Shown: positions 55,295 through 64,000 of the stretch, one piece after another
Position numbering within the stretch: position 1 is the stretch's first letter
Layout: each line of letters opens with the position of its first letter
DNA from: Incurvaria masculella
Lineage: Eukaryota; Arthropoda; Insecta; Lepidoptera; Incurvariidae
Reading direction: 5' to 3'
Assembly (NCBI GenBank): GCA_946894095.1
Contig: OX335660.1
Span: forward strand, 67,001-131,000
DNA length: 64,000 bases
Notes under the pieces: model-generated
What the model saw: only the letters and a program-made list of their open reading frames with translations
What the model was told of the DNA's origin: nothing
Databases searched by the model: none
Position numbers and translations under genes: made by a program

Positions 55295-56562
55295 TAGGTC
55301 GGGGAAAAAGTCTTTTCGCATTATAGTATGTATGAACTTGTAATAAAATCTCTTTGGCTATACTATTTGTATCTGGCTGGTTTTGGTATCATTGAAAGTT
55401 TAAATTTTAAAGAACATAATTCCAAATTCAAATTAGGAAAATGTGTGATTCTCATTTGTTTTTCGTACTGTCAAAATGAGTAAATCTAATGAAGAAATTC
55501 GATACATTTTAAAATTCTACAATGCAACGCAAGCCCCGAAAAAAATTTGCGATGTTTATGGACCTAGTGCAGTGTCTGTGAGAGTAGCACAAATTTGGTT
55601 TAAGCGTTTTCAATCCGGAAATTTTGATGTCAAAGATGCACGTCGCTCTGGTCGCCCTATTACGGACAAAATGGATGCCATTTTTGAAAAAGTGGAGCAA
55701 GATCGGCATATCAGTAGTTACGACGTAGCTGAAGAACTAGGAATTGACCACAAAACAGTTTTGGCGCATTTGAAAAAAACTGGGTACACAAAAAAGCTCG
55801 ATATTTGGGTACCTCACGAGCTCACTGAAAGAAACCTAATGAACCGTGTACTCATTTGTGATTCTTTATTACGACGTAATGAAACCGAACCATTTTTGAA
55901 GAAGCTGATAACTGGTGATGAAAAGTGGATCACGTACGACAAGAACGTGCGGAAAAGGTCGTGGTCAAAGGCCGGTCAAGCTTCACAGACTGTGGTGAAA
56001 CCCGGGTTAACTCGCAACAAGGTGATGCTGTGTGTGTGGTGGGATTGGAAGGGCATTATTCATTATGAGCTGTTACCACCAGGCAGGACCATCGATTCTG
56101 AACTCTACTGCGAACAACTGATGAGATTAAAGCAAGAAGTTGAGAGAAAGCGGCCGGAATTAATCAACAGAAGGGGTGTGGTTTTTCATCATGATAACGC
56201 TAGACCTCACACATCTTTAGCCACTCAGCAAAAACTAAGAGAGTTTGGCTGGGAGGTGTTAATGCATCCGCCGTATAGTCCTGACCTTGCACCTTCAGAT
56301 TTCCACCTGTTTAGGTCTCTTCAGAATTCTTTAGGCAGTGTCAGGTTAACATCACGAGAGGACTGCCAAAACCACTTGTCGCGGTATATTGATCAGAAGT
56401 CCCAATATTTCTATAGCAATGGGATCATGTCCCTACCTACAAGATGGCAAAAAGTTATCGAACAAAATGGTACCTACATACTTTAGTTAAATGTAAATAA
56501 ACCATATTAAAAAATGTTTTGAATTTTCTTAAAAAATGCGAAGAAACTTTTTCCCCAACCTA
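55295..56562 (+). mobile_element. mariner element, copy 2, inserted in the 50-bp array
   Basis: Same element as at 23855: terminal repeats, UTRs and gene match closely. It sits at a TA within a TATA (55293-55296 and 56561-56564) inside a minisatellite unit. It is 15 bp shorter owing to a deletion near the start of the gene. Confidence 0.92.
55476..56486 (+). CDS. mariner transposase (DD34D), 15-bp deletion
   Basis: 336 residues; compared with the copy at 24036 it lacks five residues (about 16-20, YKKGK) in the first helix of the N-terminal DNA-binding domain. Other changes are E3K, A26P (copy-1 numbering), A179V and M283L. WVPHELTE and all three catalytic aspartates (TGDEKW, HHDNARPH, APSDFHLF) are kept, and no stop interrupts the frame. 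The deletion in the helix-turn-helix may weaken binding to the terminal repeats; catalysis should be unaffected. DFHLF is the usual family wording, so copy 2 is the ancestral state at that residue. Confidence 0.95.
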   Translation: MSKSNEEIRYILKFYNATQAPKKICDVYGPSAVSVRVAQIWFKRFQSGNFDVKDARRSGRPITDKMDAIFEKVEQDRHISSYDVAEELGIDHKTVLAHLKKTGYTKKLDIWVPHELTERNLMNRVLICDSLLRRNETEPFLKKLITGDEKWITYDKNVRKRSWSKAGQASQTVVKPGLTRNKVMLCVWWDWKGIIHYELLPPGRTIDSELYCEQLMRLKQEVERKRPELINRRGVVFHHDNARPHTSLATQQKLREFGWEVLMHPPYSPDLAPSDFHLFRSLQNSLGSVRLTSREDCQNHLSRYIDQKSQYFYSNGIMSLPTRWQKVIEQNGTYIL

Positions 56563-56564
56563 TA

Positions 56565-56738
56565 GATTCGTAGCGCTGCTACGCCACGCCACACTCGCTG
56601 CAGGAAAATAAACAGACTCGTAGCGCTGCTACGCTACGCCACACTCGCTGCAGGAAAATAAACAGACTCGTAGCGCTGCTACGCCACGCCACACTCGCTG
56701 CAGGAAAATAAACAGACACGTAGCGCTGCTACGCCGCG
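56565..56738. repeat. 50-bp minisatellite, right part
   Basis: About 3.4 further units, ending where CGTAGCGCTGCTACGCCG departs into unrelated GC-rich sequence. Confidence 0.9.
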
Positions 56739-56778
56739 TCGCGCCGGTGACGTGTGCTGCTACAATATCCAGAGCTGC

Positions 56779-57104
56779 TAGTCCCAATTGTCACCTAAAC
56801 TGGCATTTTCGGAAATTCGAAGTTCCGTAAAAACGTCAAACTCCATACAAGTTTTTACAAGATATTCTGTGGTTTTAGTTCTCCAAGCTGTCAAAGTCAA
56901 ACTCGGGCTTCCGATTTGTATGAAAACGCGGAGTCGGCGTAAACGGCAACGCCGCTCGTTAAGTAAGCTGTCAAATCAAACTCAGACTCGCAAATGTTAG
57001 TTGGCTTAACGCCTACTGCGCGCGCTCATACATTTCTCCATACATTTGAAAACGCCAGTAAATCGGTTTACCGTAAATGCCAATTTAAGTGACAGCTGGG
57101 ACTA
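56779..57104. mobile_element. MITE, long-TIR family, copy 2
   Basis: 326 bp with inverted ends TAGTCCCAATTGTCACCTAA and the complement of TAGTCCCAGCTGTCACTTAA. The interior matches 26173-26511 (AAACTCCATACAAGTTTTTA, GATATTCTGTGGTTTTA, CTTCCGATTTGTATGAAAAC). Flanks share CTA/TA at most. No ORF. Confidence 0.8.
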
Positions 57105-57973
57105 CGGGCTCAGATAACTAACTTTAACGCCGCCGGCAAACCGCACAACACAGTGATAGAACCGACTCAAGTTCGATCTCTAATCGCCCCTGCACAACAA
57201 TAAAGTCGCCCGGAAAAAAAAATCTGTTATTTTTTTGCCGTTTCCTCGCTTGCATTCCTCACCCCATCCGATGTCGGCCCGCGTCAGCACATGAGATGCC
57301 GCCGTAATTTACGGTTATTTGCCCAAGAGTAAGCAGGCGCGATCATTATGCGCAGCGGGAACGCGATGCAGAACAAAATGGCCGAAGCAAGCAAGGAGAC
57401 TTTGCACGTGAGCGAAACCAGCAGACTATAATATTAAAAGGTACTGAATAGTCGACTATATATTTCATTTCAACGGAAATAATTACGGAGCGCTTCTAAC
57501 TCGTAACACAACCACCTCGGTACACAGCGGTTACGTAGTGTGCCGCATGTCTACGGTCCCGTAGTTTTTTTCCATAGAAATGAAACGTGAGACAAACTTA
57601 AGAATACTTTACGTCCTATTCCTACTCCAGTGCTGCACCTACACGGTCGCCCTCACGTATTAAATGGTTTTTAAACACCAGAATATACGTTCTTGTATGT
57701 ATTTTGCGTAGTATTTTTGATTACATTGGAAATTCAAAAAGTTGAAAGATGTATTGATAGTCTATTTATATTTGAAACCTATAACGGTAAATATAGGAAG
57801 CTCATATTCTGTGTTCTAACTTTATTTATGAAATTTTATGAATATTTGTCTTATTTGAAAACACAAAGCACGTTTTAACTTTATATTATAGCTAAACCAT
57901 CAATATACATATTTACTTTTTGGGTAATCTAAATTCGTCTTGTTTATTTTTAAATATAATATTAATAATAATT
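57105..57973. other. non-coding stretch
   Basis: Nothing recognised. Confidence 0.35.
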
Positions 57974-58106
57974 AAACATTTGCAAGGCTGAGTTTCATTT
58001 GACAGTTTATTCATCGCCGCCGTAAATACGTTGACTGCGTCGTTCACGGCGACTCCACGCTTTCATACATATCGGTAGTCCGAGTTTGATTTCGTCAGCT
58101 TGAAGT
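57974..58106 (-). mobile_element. MITE, long-TIR family, internal fragment (copy 3)
   Basis: Reverse-strand match to the interior of 56779-57104: CAAGCTGACGAAATCAAACT, GTATGAAAGCGTGGAGTCG, ACGTATTTACGGC and GCCTTGCAAATG. Both terminal repeats are absent. Confidence 0.6.
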
Positions 58107-58413
58107 AGTAGCACCGAAGAATAAGTTAAAACTTTAATGGGTTTGACTTTTAAAGTATTTTCGAGGACTAGGGGCTCTGATCAGAGTCAAGGTTAGATCG
58201 ACTTTCGATCGGAAGTGCAGTCGAATGAAAGTGGTACTGGGCGCTGCACATACCTATGTATGTATTGTGCCATTGGAGTAATTCTCTGCTGGAACTGGGT
58301 ATGTAACAATAGGTCAAGATTTATTAGCCAACCGGTCCTAACGCGAAATGCAACGCCACGGCGGGGACGGACAGGCTCGTGACTACACTTCGACTAAACT
58401 ATATCGACTAAAC
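58107..58413. other. non-coding stretch
   Basis: Nothing recognised. The first 23 codons of the ORF that begins at 58348 belong here and are not LINE sequence. Confidence 0.35.
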
Positions 58414-59570
58414 TATAGCTCAGGAGTTCCTCAAGGATCCCATTTGGGACCCTTACTTTTTACGTTATACATAAACGATTTAAATAGTTTCATTAAAAAA
58501 TGTTTTTTTCTTTTGTACGCTGATGATGCAAAATTTTTCAAAATTATATGTTCCAGTGACGACTGCAACCAGTTGAAACATGACCTCAAAAACCTACAAT
58601 TGTTTTGCACTGACAACCAACTTTTTTTAAACACAGATAAATGCTATATCATAACATACTCCAGAAAACGTAACCCAATACTATATGACTACAGACTAAA
58701 CAACACAATTTTAACACGAGTTACGCAAATAAGAGATCTCGGTGTCATACTTGACAATAAAATGCGGTTTCATCTACATGTTGATCACATGTTAAATAAA
58801 GCATATAAACAATTAGGTTTTATTTTAAGGGTAGGTAGGCATTTCACACACGCGTCAACTTATAAGACACTTTATTATAGCTTTGTTAGGAGCCAATTAG
58901 AGTTTGCAAGTACAGTATGGAACCCACAATACGATATCTACATTGATCGAATTGAAAAAATTCAGCACAAATTCCTCAAATCTCTCGACTATAGGACTGG
59001 ACACGATTTTTTTAATTACAATACCTCTGCATTACGTTACTCTATACCGTCTTTGCAAAGCCGACGTCATCTCAATGATGCAGCTTTTCTGTGGAATATA
59101 ATTAATTGCCACGTGGACTCTCCATCTTTATTAGAGAAAATTACTTTTAAAGTACCTCATCGTACTACATGCAATAAGGACCTGTTTTATATACCCTCAT
59201 GCTACACAAATTATGCTCAAAACACTTTTGTTCGACGTAGTTTGAGCAACTATAACAAACATTTATTTGAAGTAGATTTATTTTGTAACTCATTATCACC
59301 ATTTAGGAAGAAAACCATGAAAATTATATTAGATACTTGTTGATTTATGTTCTATCTTTAATATGTCTTTCTTTTATTTTCCTCACTTGTATATTCACTA
59401 TCTTATCTTATCACATCACAACTACATAAAAATATGCTCTCAATAAGTAATTATACATGTAAAAATGGGGAACTATAGGTCTATGTGATATTCTTATAAT
59501 AATTGTAATTTTTTGTATGACTGTTTGTTTTAAAAATAAAAAAATATATGAATTTAATTTTTGTATTGGT
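58414..59570 (+). pseudogene. 5'-truncated LINE: RT C-terminal half and 3' UTR
   Basis: An open frame to a TGA at 59341-59343 begins within the RT domain at SSGVPQGSHLGPLLF and includes YADD (catalytic pair), YSRKRNPILYDY, DLGVILDNKMRFHLHVDH, VWNPQYDIYIDRIEKIQHKF and a C-terminus ending MKIILDTC. About 309 codons are LINE. Block A, the N-terminal RT, endonuclease and ORF1 are missing, as is usual after incomplete reverse transcription. The 3' UTR runs to AAAAATAAAAAAATATATG near 59550. It is the same family as 6140-7908 (-) but unbroken over its retained length, so younger. Confidence 0.85.
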
Positions 59571-60329
59571 ATCGTTACATAAATATAATTGCTTAGTAAC
59601 GTCAAATTTGATAATATGTACAGTCTTTAAACCAGTTTGAACTCGTCATTCCCGACATTCTTGTTATAATCGGGAATCTTATCATATTAATAATAATTTT
59701 GTTACGATGCCCCCTATCAAGGAAACTCTTTTTAGGTCTCAACTCGTTTATTAATTTTGATAGGAGCACGTACAGATTTAAGTAAGAGTTCAAGGTGGTG
59801 GGTAAGTAATGTCCGTTGATCAGCAAACCTCTCTCGCACTATTTAGGCTTAAATTAGAGTCCTTTGCACTGCCTGGGCACTTAGCTGTCCGTCGGTGTGG
59901 CCGGCGCTAGGCGCACGGCTCCGAAAGAAGCGTAGGCGTCAGCTGTCCGGGCAACGCAGCGGGATGAGAAATGTGGCGGCGAGTCGAGACGTCCGGGGCT
60001 TCAGGGGCGGCTCCGCAGTAGCGGCGGCACCCGGCGCTGGAGTCTGAGGCGCGGGACCCAAGCCCGAGGATGGCTCGGCCCCGAGCGCAGCTGCCGGTTT
60101 CGCTGTCGCGTCCAAGGGCGACGCGAGGCGTGTGCCGGGCTTGTACGCCTCGACAAGACCCTGAAGCGGATACAGGTAGCCGTGTTTAGATGGTGGACGG
60201 GTCGCCTGTCGCTTCTAGGCGGCGGGTAGTGTGCGCGCGGACATCGTGCCAGGACTGATAAGTATGTTAGATAAGGCTGAGATTTGATACAGGTATCATT
60301 AAGAGATGATCGAGAGGGTTTGATTTTAC
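59571..60329. other. non-coding stretch with CpG-rich block
   Basis: 59871-60250 is very GC/CpG-rich and could be a regulatory island. No splice-supported exon was found. Confidence 0.35.
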
Positions 60330-60671
60330 GTGAAGCGTTTACATTACAGTATTCTTAGTATATTAGTACCTAGTGACATGGCTCGGGTCAATGACACGAG
60401 GCCATTGTCATTTGCCATATTTAAGATTACATATATCGGAAATAAGAAGCTAATGGCGTTTGCTGACTCACCCACAACGATGGTGGAAGATCCTAAGCAC
60501 TTTTATCGACGTGCAGCGCGAGATGTCGGCCGATACGTTTCAGAGGAGCTGTTGCTTCGTTCGTCGGTTGACAGAATGAATGTCGTCCCGGTTCTCTCTG
60601 ACGTCTCGCCTGGCTGTCAAGTCTATGGATGCGTTCCGTCTAAGGTTGAGTCTATGTTGTCGAGTCACTAG
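60330..60671 (+). CDS. hypothetical ORF, 113 codons
   Basis: Opens at 60330 (an inner ATG at 60378 in good context, GACATGGC, would give 97 codons) and stops at 60671. The wording (RPLSFAIFKITYIGNKKLMA, VEDPKHFYRRAARDVGRYV, SDVSPGCQVYGCVPSK) has protein-like composition without low complexity. An AATAAA lies at 60719. No domain is recognised and the upstream GC block gives no continuation. It could be the last exon of a host gene, a fragment of an unknown retroelement, or chance. Confidence 0.3.
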   Translation: MKRLHYSILSILVPSDMARVNDTRPLSFAIFKITYIGNKKLMAFADSPTTMVEDPKHFYRRAARDVGRYVSEELLLRSSVDRMNVVPVLSDVSPGCQVYGCVPSKVESMLSSH

Positions 60672-61469
60672 TGAAAGTGAGTCGAGATACAGAGTGAAAT
60701 GAGTGAAAGTGAGAACTTAATAAAAGCGAAGCGTTGTGACTATCAACAGGAATGCTTGCATTAATTGTTGACGCGTCACAATTTATAGTTCTACAAATAT
60801 ACACTTTTTAACAAATTGTTATGATTTACACCCCATCACTTGTGTTTATCTTAATACAAAATGTCCTTCTATATCACGGCAGTATTAGCCACGTAAGCCA
60901 AGGTCCATAAAAAATTAAGACTAGCGGCAAGTCGCGGCGGAGGCGCAGGCATCGCGGCCGAGGTACACAAAACTTGCCCAAATTTTCTTAATATCGCGGT
61001 CATCTCTATAAACAGACAAGTCGGCGTGTTTTATGAACACGTTTCGCCGGCAGTCGGGGCGTACTGTAGTACTGAGTACGTACTAAAACGGCGCCGGCTC
61101 CCCCCGCGTGCGGTGCGATAGTAGCACACTAGACTCACGCACGACGCGACGGAGGGCTCGTAAACGAACGAAGATAATTGTGAGCGCCCCCCCCCCCCCC
61201 CCCGCCGCCGTTAATAGGTCGCCCACTCGAAGAGTTCAAGCCGGCCGCAGCTAACAGATGCAACTTTAGAAAAAAACATGGAAGTCACATGACCAAAATT
61301 TTGAGAAAAAAACGCATTTCAAACTTTAATGTTGACAATTTCTATGAATTGAATCGTCATGACATGAGAATTTGTCCATCAACTTGAGGTGAACATTAAC
61401 GTCTGGTCTGCAAGAATAATTATATTTTTTCAAATACGCAGATAAAAATGCGGGTTAATTAAGGAAGCA
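60672..61469. other. non-coding stretch with poly(C)
   Basis: Poly(C) tract at 61187-61203. Nothing else recognised. Confidence 0.35.
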
Positions 61470-61690
61470 TGCTTACAGCGCCTGTCGTGTCGCGCACTCG
61501 CTCGTACTTGCCTTTCATGCGAGAGTTCTGGGTTCAAATCCTCGCCTGGAAATGCACCACTTTATTTATCTTTCTGCATTTCGGTACGAATGCGAGTTGT
61601 TCCATGGTTCAGAACCCGTGTAAAACGGTAGGACCCCTTCCTCTACTAGGTGGTAGAGTTAAGCCCGCCGGGTTTGGTAACGGTAGGTAT
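61470..61690 (+). mobile_element. tRNA-headed SINE
   Basis: A box B, GGTTCAAATCC at 61531-61541, inside a tRNA-like head, is followed by TTTATCTTTCTGCATTTC and then the SINE body: GAATGCGAGTTGTTCCATGG, CCTCTACTAGGTGGTAGAG, TAAGCCCGCCGGGTTTGG. This copy gives the orientation of the family (body copies at 18297, 30452, 38137 and 44100 are all reverse). The 3' half is missing. Not a functional tRNA: no intact acceptor stem. Confidence 0.65.
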
Positions 61691-64000
61691 TGTTTGTTCG
61701 TCAACGTCAACGTAGCGTATTACGTGACGTGAGTGGGGGCCTCTCCCTAGTCGAGCCCGCGGGGAGGGCGGGAGCGTGACCTGTCTGGAGACAGGTTCTC
61801 CGTCCTCGTCCCTCCCGCCCCGCACCCGCCCCACACTGCGCATTCAGAAGAGTCATCTCATATCAAGATTAAAGAAATCTAACGCATTCTCTGCGCACGT
61901 TCGCCACGTACGCACAGAATTCGTTACATTTCTATGTACTACTATGTAGAAAATTCACGCCTGCATCCCTATTGTGATGGTGACTTGAAATATGATATTA
62001 TACTTATGTCGGAACAGTTCCTAGAATGCCTGAATCATAATCCCGTGTTTTTTTTCATCGACACTGAAAACTGTTAGCTTTGCAATAATACCGCAATTTT
62101 CTATGCCTTAACTTAAGTGCAATGAACGAATGCATTGATGATTGCCTGTGTAATTGTCAGTTAGTTCAGATATTCGGAAACGTCAAGCCCATATATATAT
62201 GGACTAGTACCAAACTAAGCACTGTTCATTTGAAGGACGGTCCAAGGTGACCACATGAAGCAGTTTAGATTGAGAGTTTCAATGTAGTAAAACGTGATTT
62301 GCGACGCGTCCAAAACAAGGAACTCTCCGTAGTAGCTTTTACCGCGTGATGGTGCCGCGCCGTGAGAAGGCACACAGGTGCATCAGATGTCGAGTGAATG
62401 AGGGGTTCGATCACGATTATAAAAATTGATAACTGGTCGTTGTCGATGAGATTGGAGCTACTTAAACATTCGTCGGATCACTAGTGTTAATAATATAGAA
62501 TACTTTTTTTAAACAAGTGGGAGCAGAAATGAAATGTGAAAGGTTTATTGAATATAACATACACACAAATGATGCGGTCTCTCTCAACTGAACTAGCGTT
62601 GCAGCTGTAACACAAAGGAGAGTTATATAGTGAACTTAATTTATTATCCAAGATATACGATTATTTCAACTTTATCTTATACATTTATATTTTTAGAATT
62701 ACTATAGGGTGCCGTGGTGTATATGGTATTCTGGTGTGGTGTGATGTGAAATACATTTGAAGTTCGATTATGGGTCTCTAGGCGTAACTCTAACCTGCAG
62801 AGCAGTGGGTACTATAATTATTTCCGCTTCTCTCGTCATATATTGCAGATACTCGCTGCGCTCGATGACCCCCTCACCGGTTGTCGGGCTCGTCATTTCT
62901 TTCCTTAATTTCTAACATACACACTTTCTCACACTCACACCTTCCCTCCTTGACTCTCACACACTCTTAAGTAACTAGTGAGGTAATTTTGTTGTTATAC
63001 ATAAAGACTTGCAATTTTGTGGGACTTTTTTATTGTAATTTCAAGTATATTAATATAATTAGTCATGTACACTGATAAGTTTCCTAAAAGTTGTGAAAAC
63101 TTGTTAGGCTTATTTTTTTATTTCTAGTGTATTCTGTGTAACTTGTTTTTTAGCTGTACGTTTTCCTTTTAATAAATAAATAAATAAATTAAAAAAATAC
63201 ATCTTGACCATTTTCTATCGATCTAGACCAGACCGACACATTCGCTCAGAGCTTAGTCCGAAGCAGCCGCACAAATGTGCGTATACAAAGTGTATAGCGT
63301 GTAGCGAGTAGAGTGGTCACTGACAGTTCGGTGAACGGAGATCGTTATTCGCTAATTGGACGCACGAGTTATTTAGAAAAAGTCTATTTAATTAGCAGAA
63401 AAGTCAAATGTACTCAAGGTTTTTACGCCGCATGTTGCAAACGCCTCACCTCCCGCCGGAAGTCCCCCGATAGAAGATCAGATATATTTCTGCAAGTCCT
63501 ATAGTATAGGAAACAAGAAAACACTGGTAAATGGTAATTTATTTTTTATCACGATCCAACTTCCGTCCCCTCACGGAAAGTGTCCTAGCCCATGCAAATA
63601 AATTCAGATTAAAAAGTCAAAACAAATGTTCGAGCACGTGTAGATGTGTTCCGTGCGAGCGATCCCTCTCGCTAATGCATAAAGCATGACGCCGCGCCGC
63701 CTCCGTCCGCCGCCGCCCGCCCACCTAACTTTTATCTCGTTGTATTTCGACGCCATTTCCACAGCGCCCGACGCTGCCACCGCCGGCGCCGCCGCTCCGC
63801 AGCGGGGAACCGGCGCCCCTAGTGACGGCTCCACGTTTGATTTCCGGATATAATAATCCTGCTATAATAATGATCACCGTGTCGGGACGTAGCATCATAT
63901 CGACACGCATTCAGTAGCTCCCTTCAATTTCGTCCTAAACATCGCAAAAAATCTGTTTGAACAGCAAAATCGAGGCGGTTACAGTGATAATAAGTCAATT
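61691..64000. other. non-coding stretch to the window end
   Basis: Holds an (ATAA)n tail at 63172-63190 that may close a worn retroelement, a pyrimidine/CA-rich part at 62920-62970, and a CpG-rich block at 63685-63830. In that block a - strand ATG with good context (GGAAATGGCG, near 63757) opens a short frame; too little to call an exon. Confidence 0.35.

Noticed and set aside
54949..56738. CRISPR array
   Set aside because: Head-to-tail 50-bp units without unique spacers, in a eukaryotic setting; it is a minisatellite.
61470..61545. Functional tRNA gene
   Set aside because: Box B is good but no acceptor stem or cloverleaf closes, and a SINE body follows directly.

Overview
The window looks like nuclear DNA of an insect, most probably a moth or butterfly. 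Five copies of an interspersed repeat that I know as typical of Lepidoptera are present (start AACCGGCCAAGTGCGAGTCG, end TTTGGGTACGGAACCCTA). There are also Helitrons ending in CTAGT, mariner elements and several non-LTR families. I see no bacterial-style operon, rRNA gene, functional tRNA gene or complete host protein gene. The window is best read as an intergenic or long-intron tract that is largely transposable elements.

Host signal is thin. A GC-rich stretch at 3.3-3.96 kb on the + strand looks like a first exon: it holds a well-placed ATG and two strong splice donors (GTGAGT at 3853, GTAAGT at 3963). A weaker first-exon candidate lies on the - strand near 30.0 kb. An unexplained 113-codon ORF followed by a polyadenylation signal sits at 60.3 kb.

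Layout. 0.5-3 kb: Helitron, a 707-bp inverted-repeat element with an 8-bp target duplication, the lepidopteran repeat. 3-6 kb: candidate exon and unique DNA. 6-10.7 kb: broken LINEs. 12.3-14.4 kb: a small LTR element with a Gypsy integrase tail. 14.6-18.5 kb: LINE ends, a 5S-like SINE, an RTE fragment, a Helitron, a SINE. 20.9-28.6 kb: a large LTR element with 1272-bp LTRs, no coding capacity, and an intact mariner nested in it. 30.4-34.2 kb: SINE, Helitron 3' end and helicase remnant with a dense heat-shock-element array, then two mariner relics. 35-41.2 kb: short repeats and two more copies of the 8-bp-duplication element, one carrying a nested SINE. 44.3-52.4 kb: a 109-bp minisatellite split by a nearly complete 5.7-kb LINE. 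53-59.6 kb: LINE pieces, a 50-bp minisatellite split by a second near-intact mariner, and MITEs. 59.6-64 kb: GC-rich unique DNA, the orphan ORF and a tRNA-headed SINE.

Most elements are broken. The most recent activity is shown by the two mariners (over 98% alike, both ORFs open) and the large LTR pair (about eight differences by eye over 1272 bp). All calls come from reading the sequence; no database search was possible.
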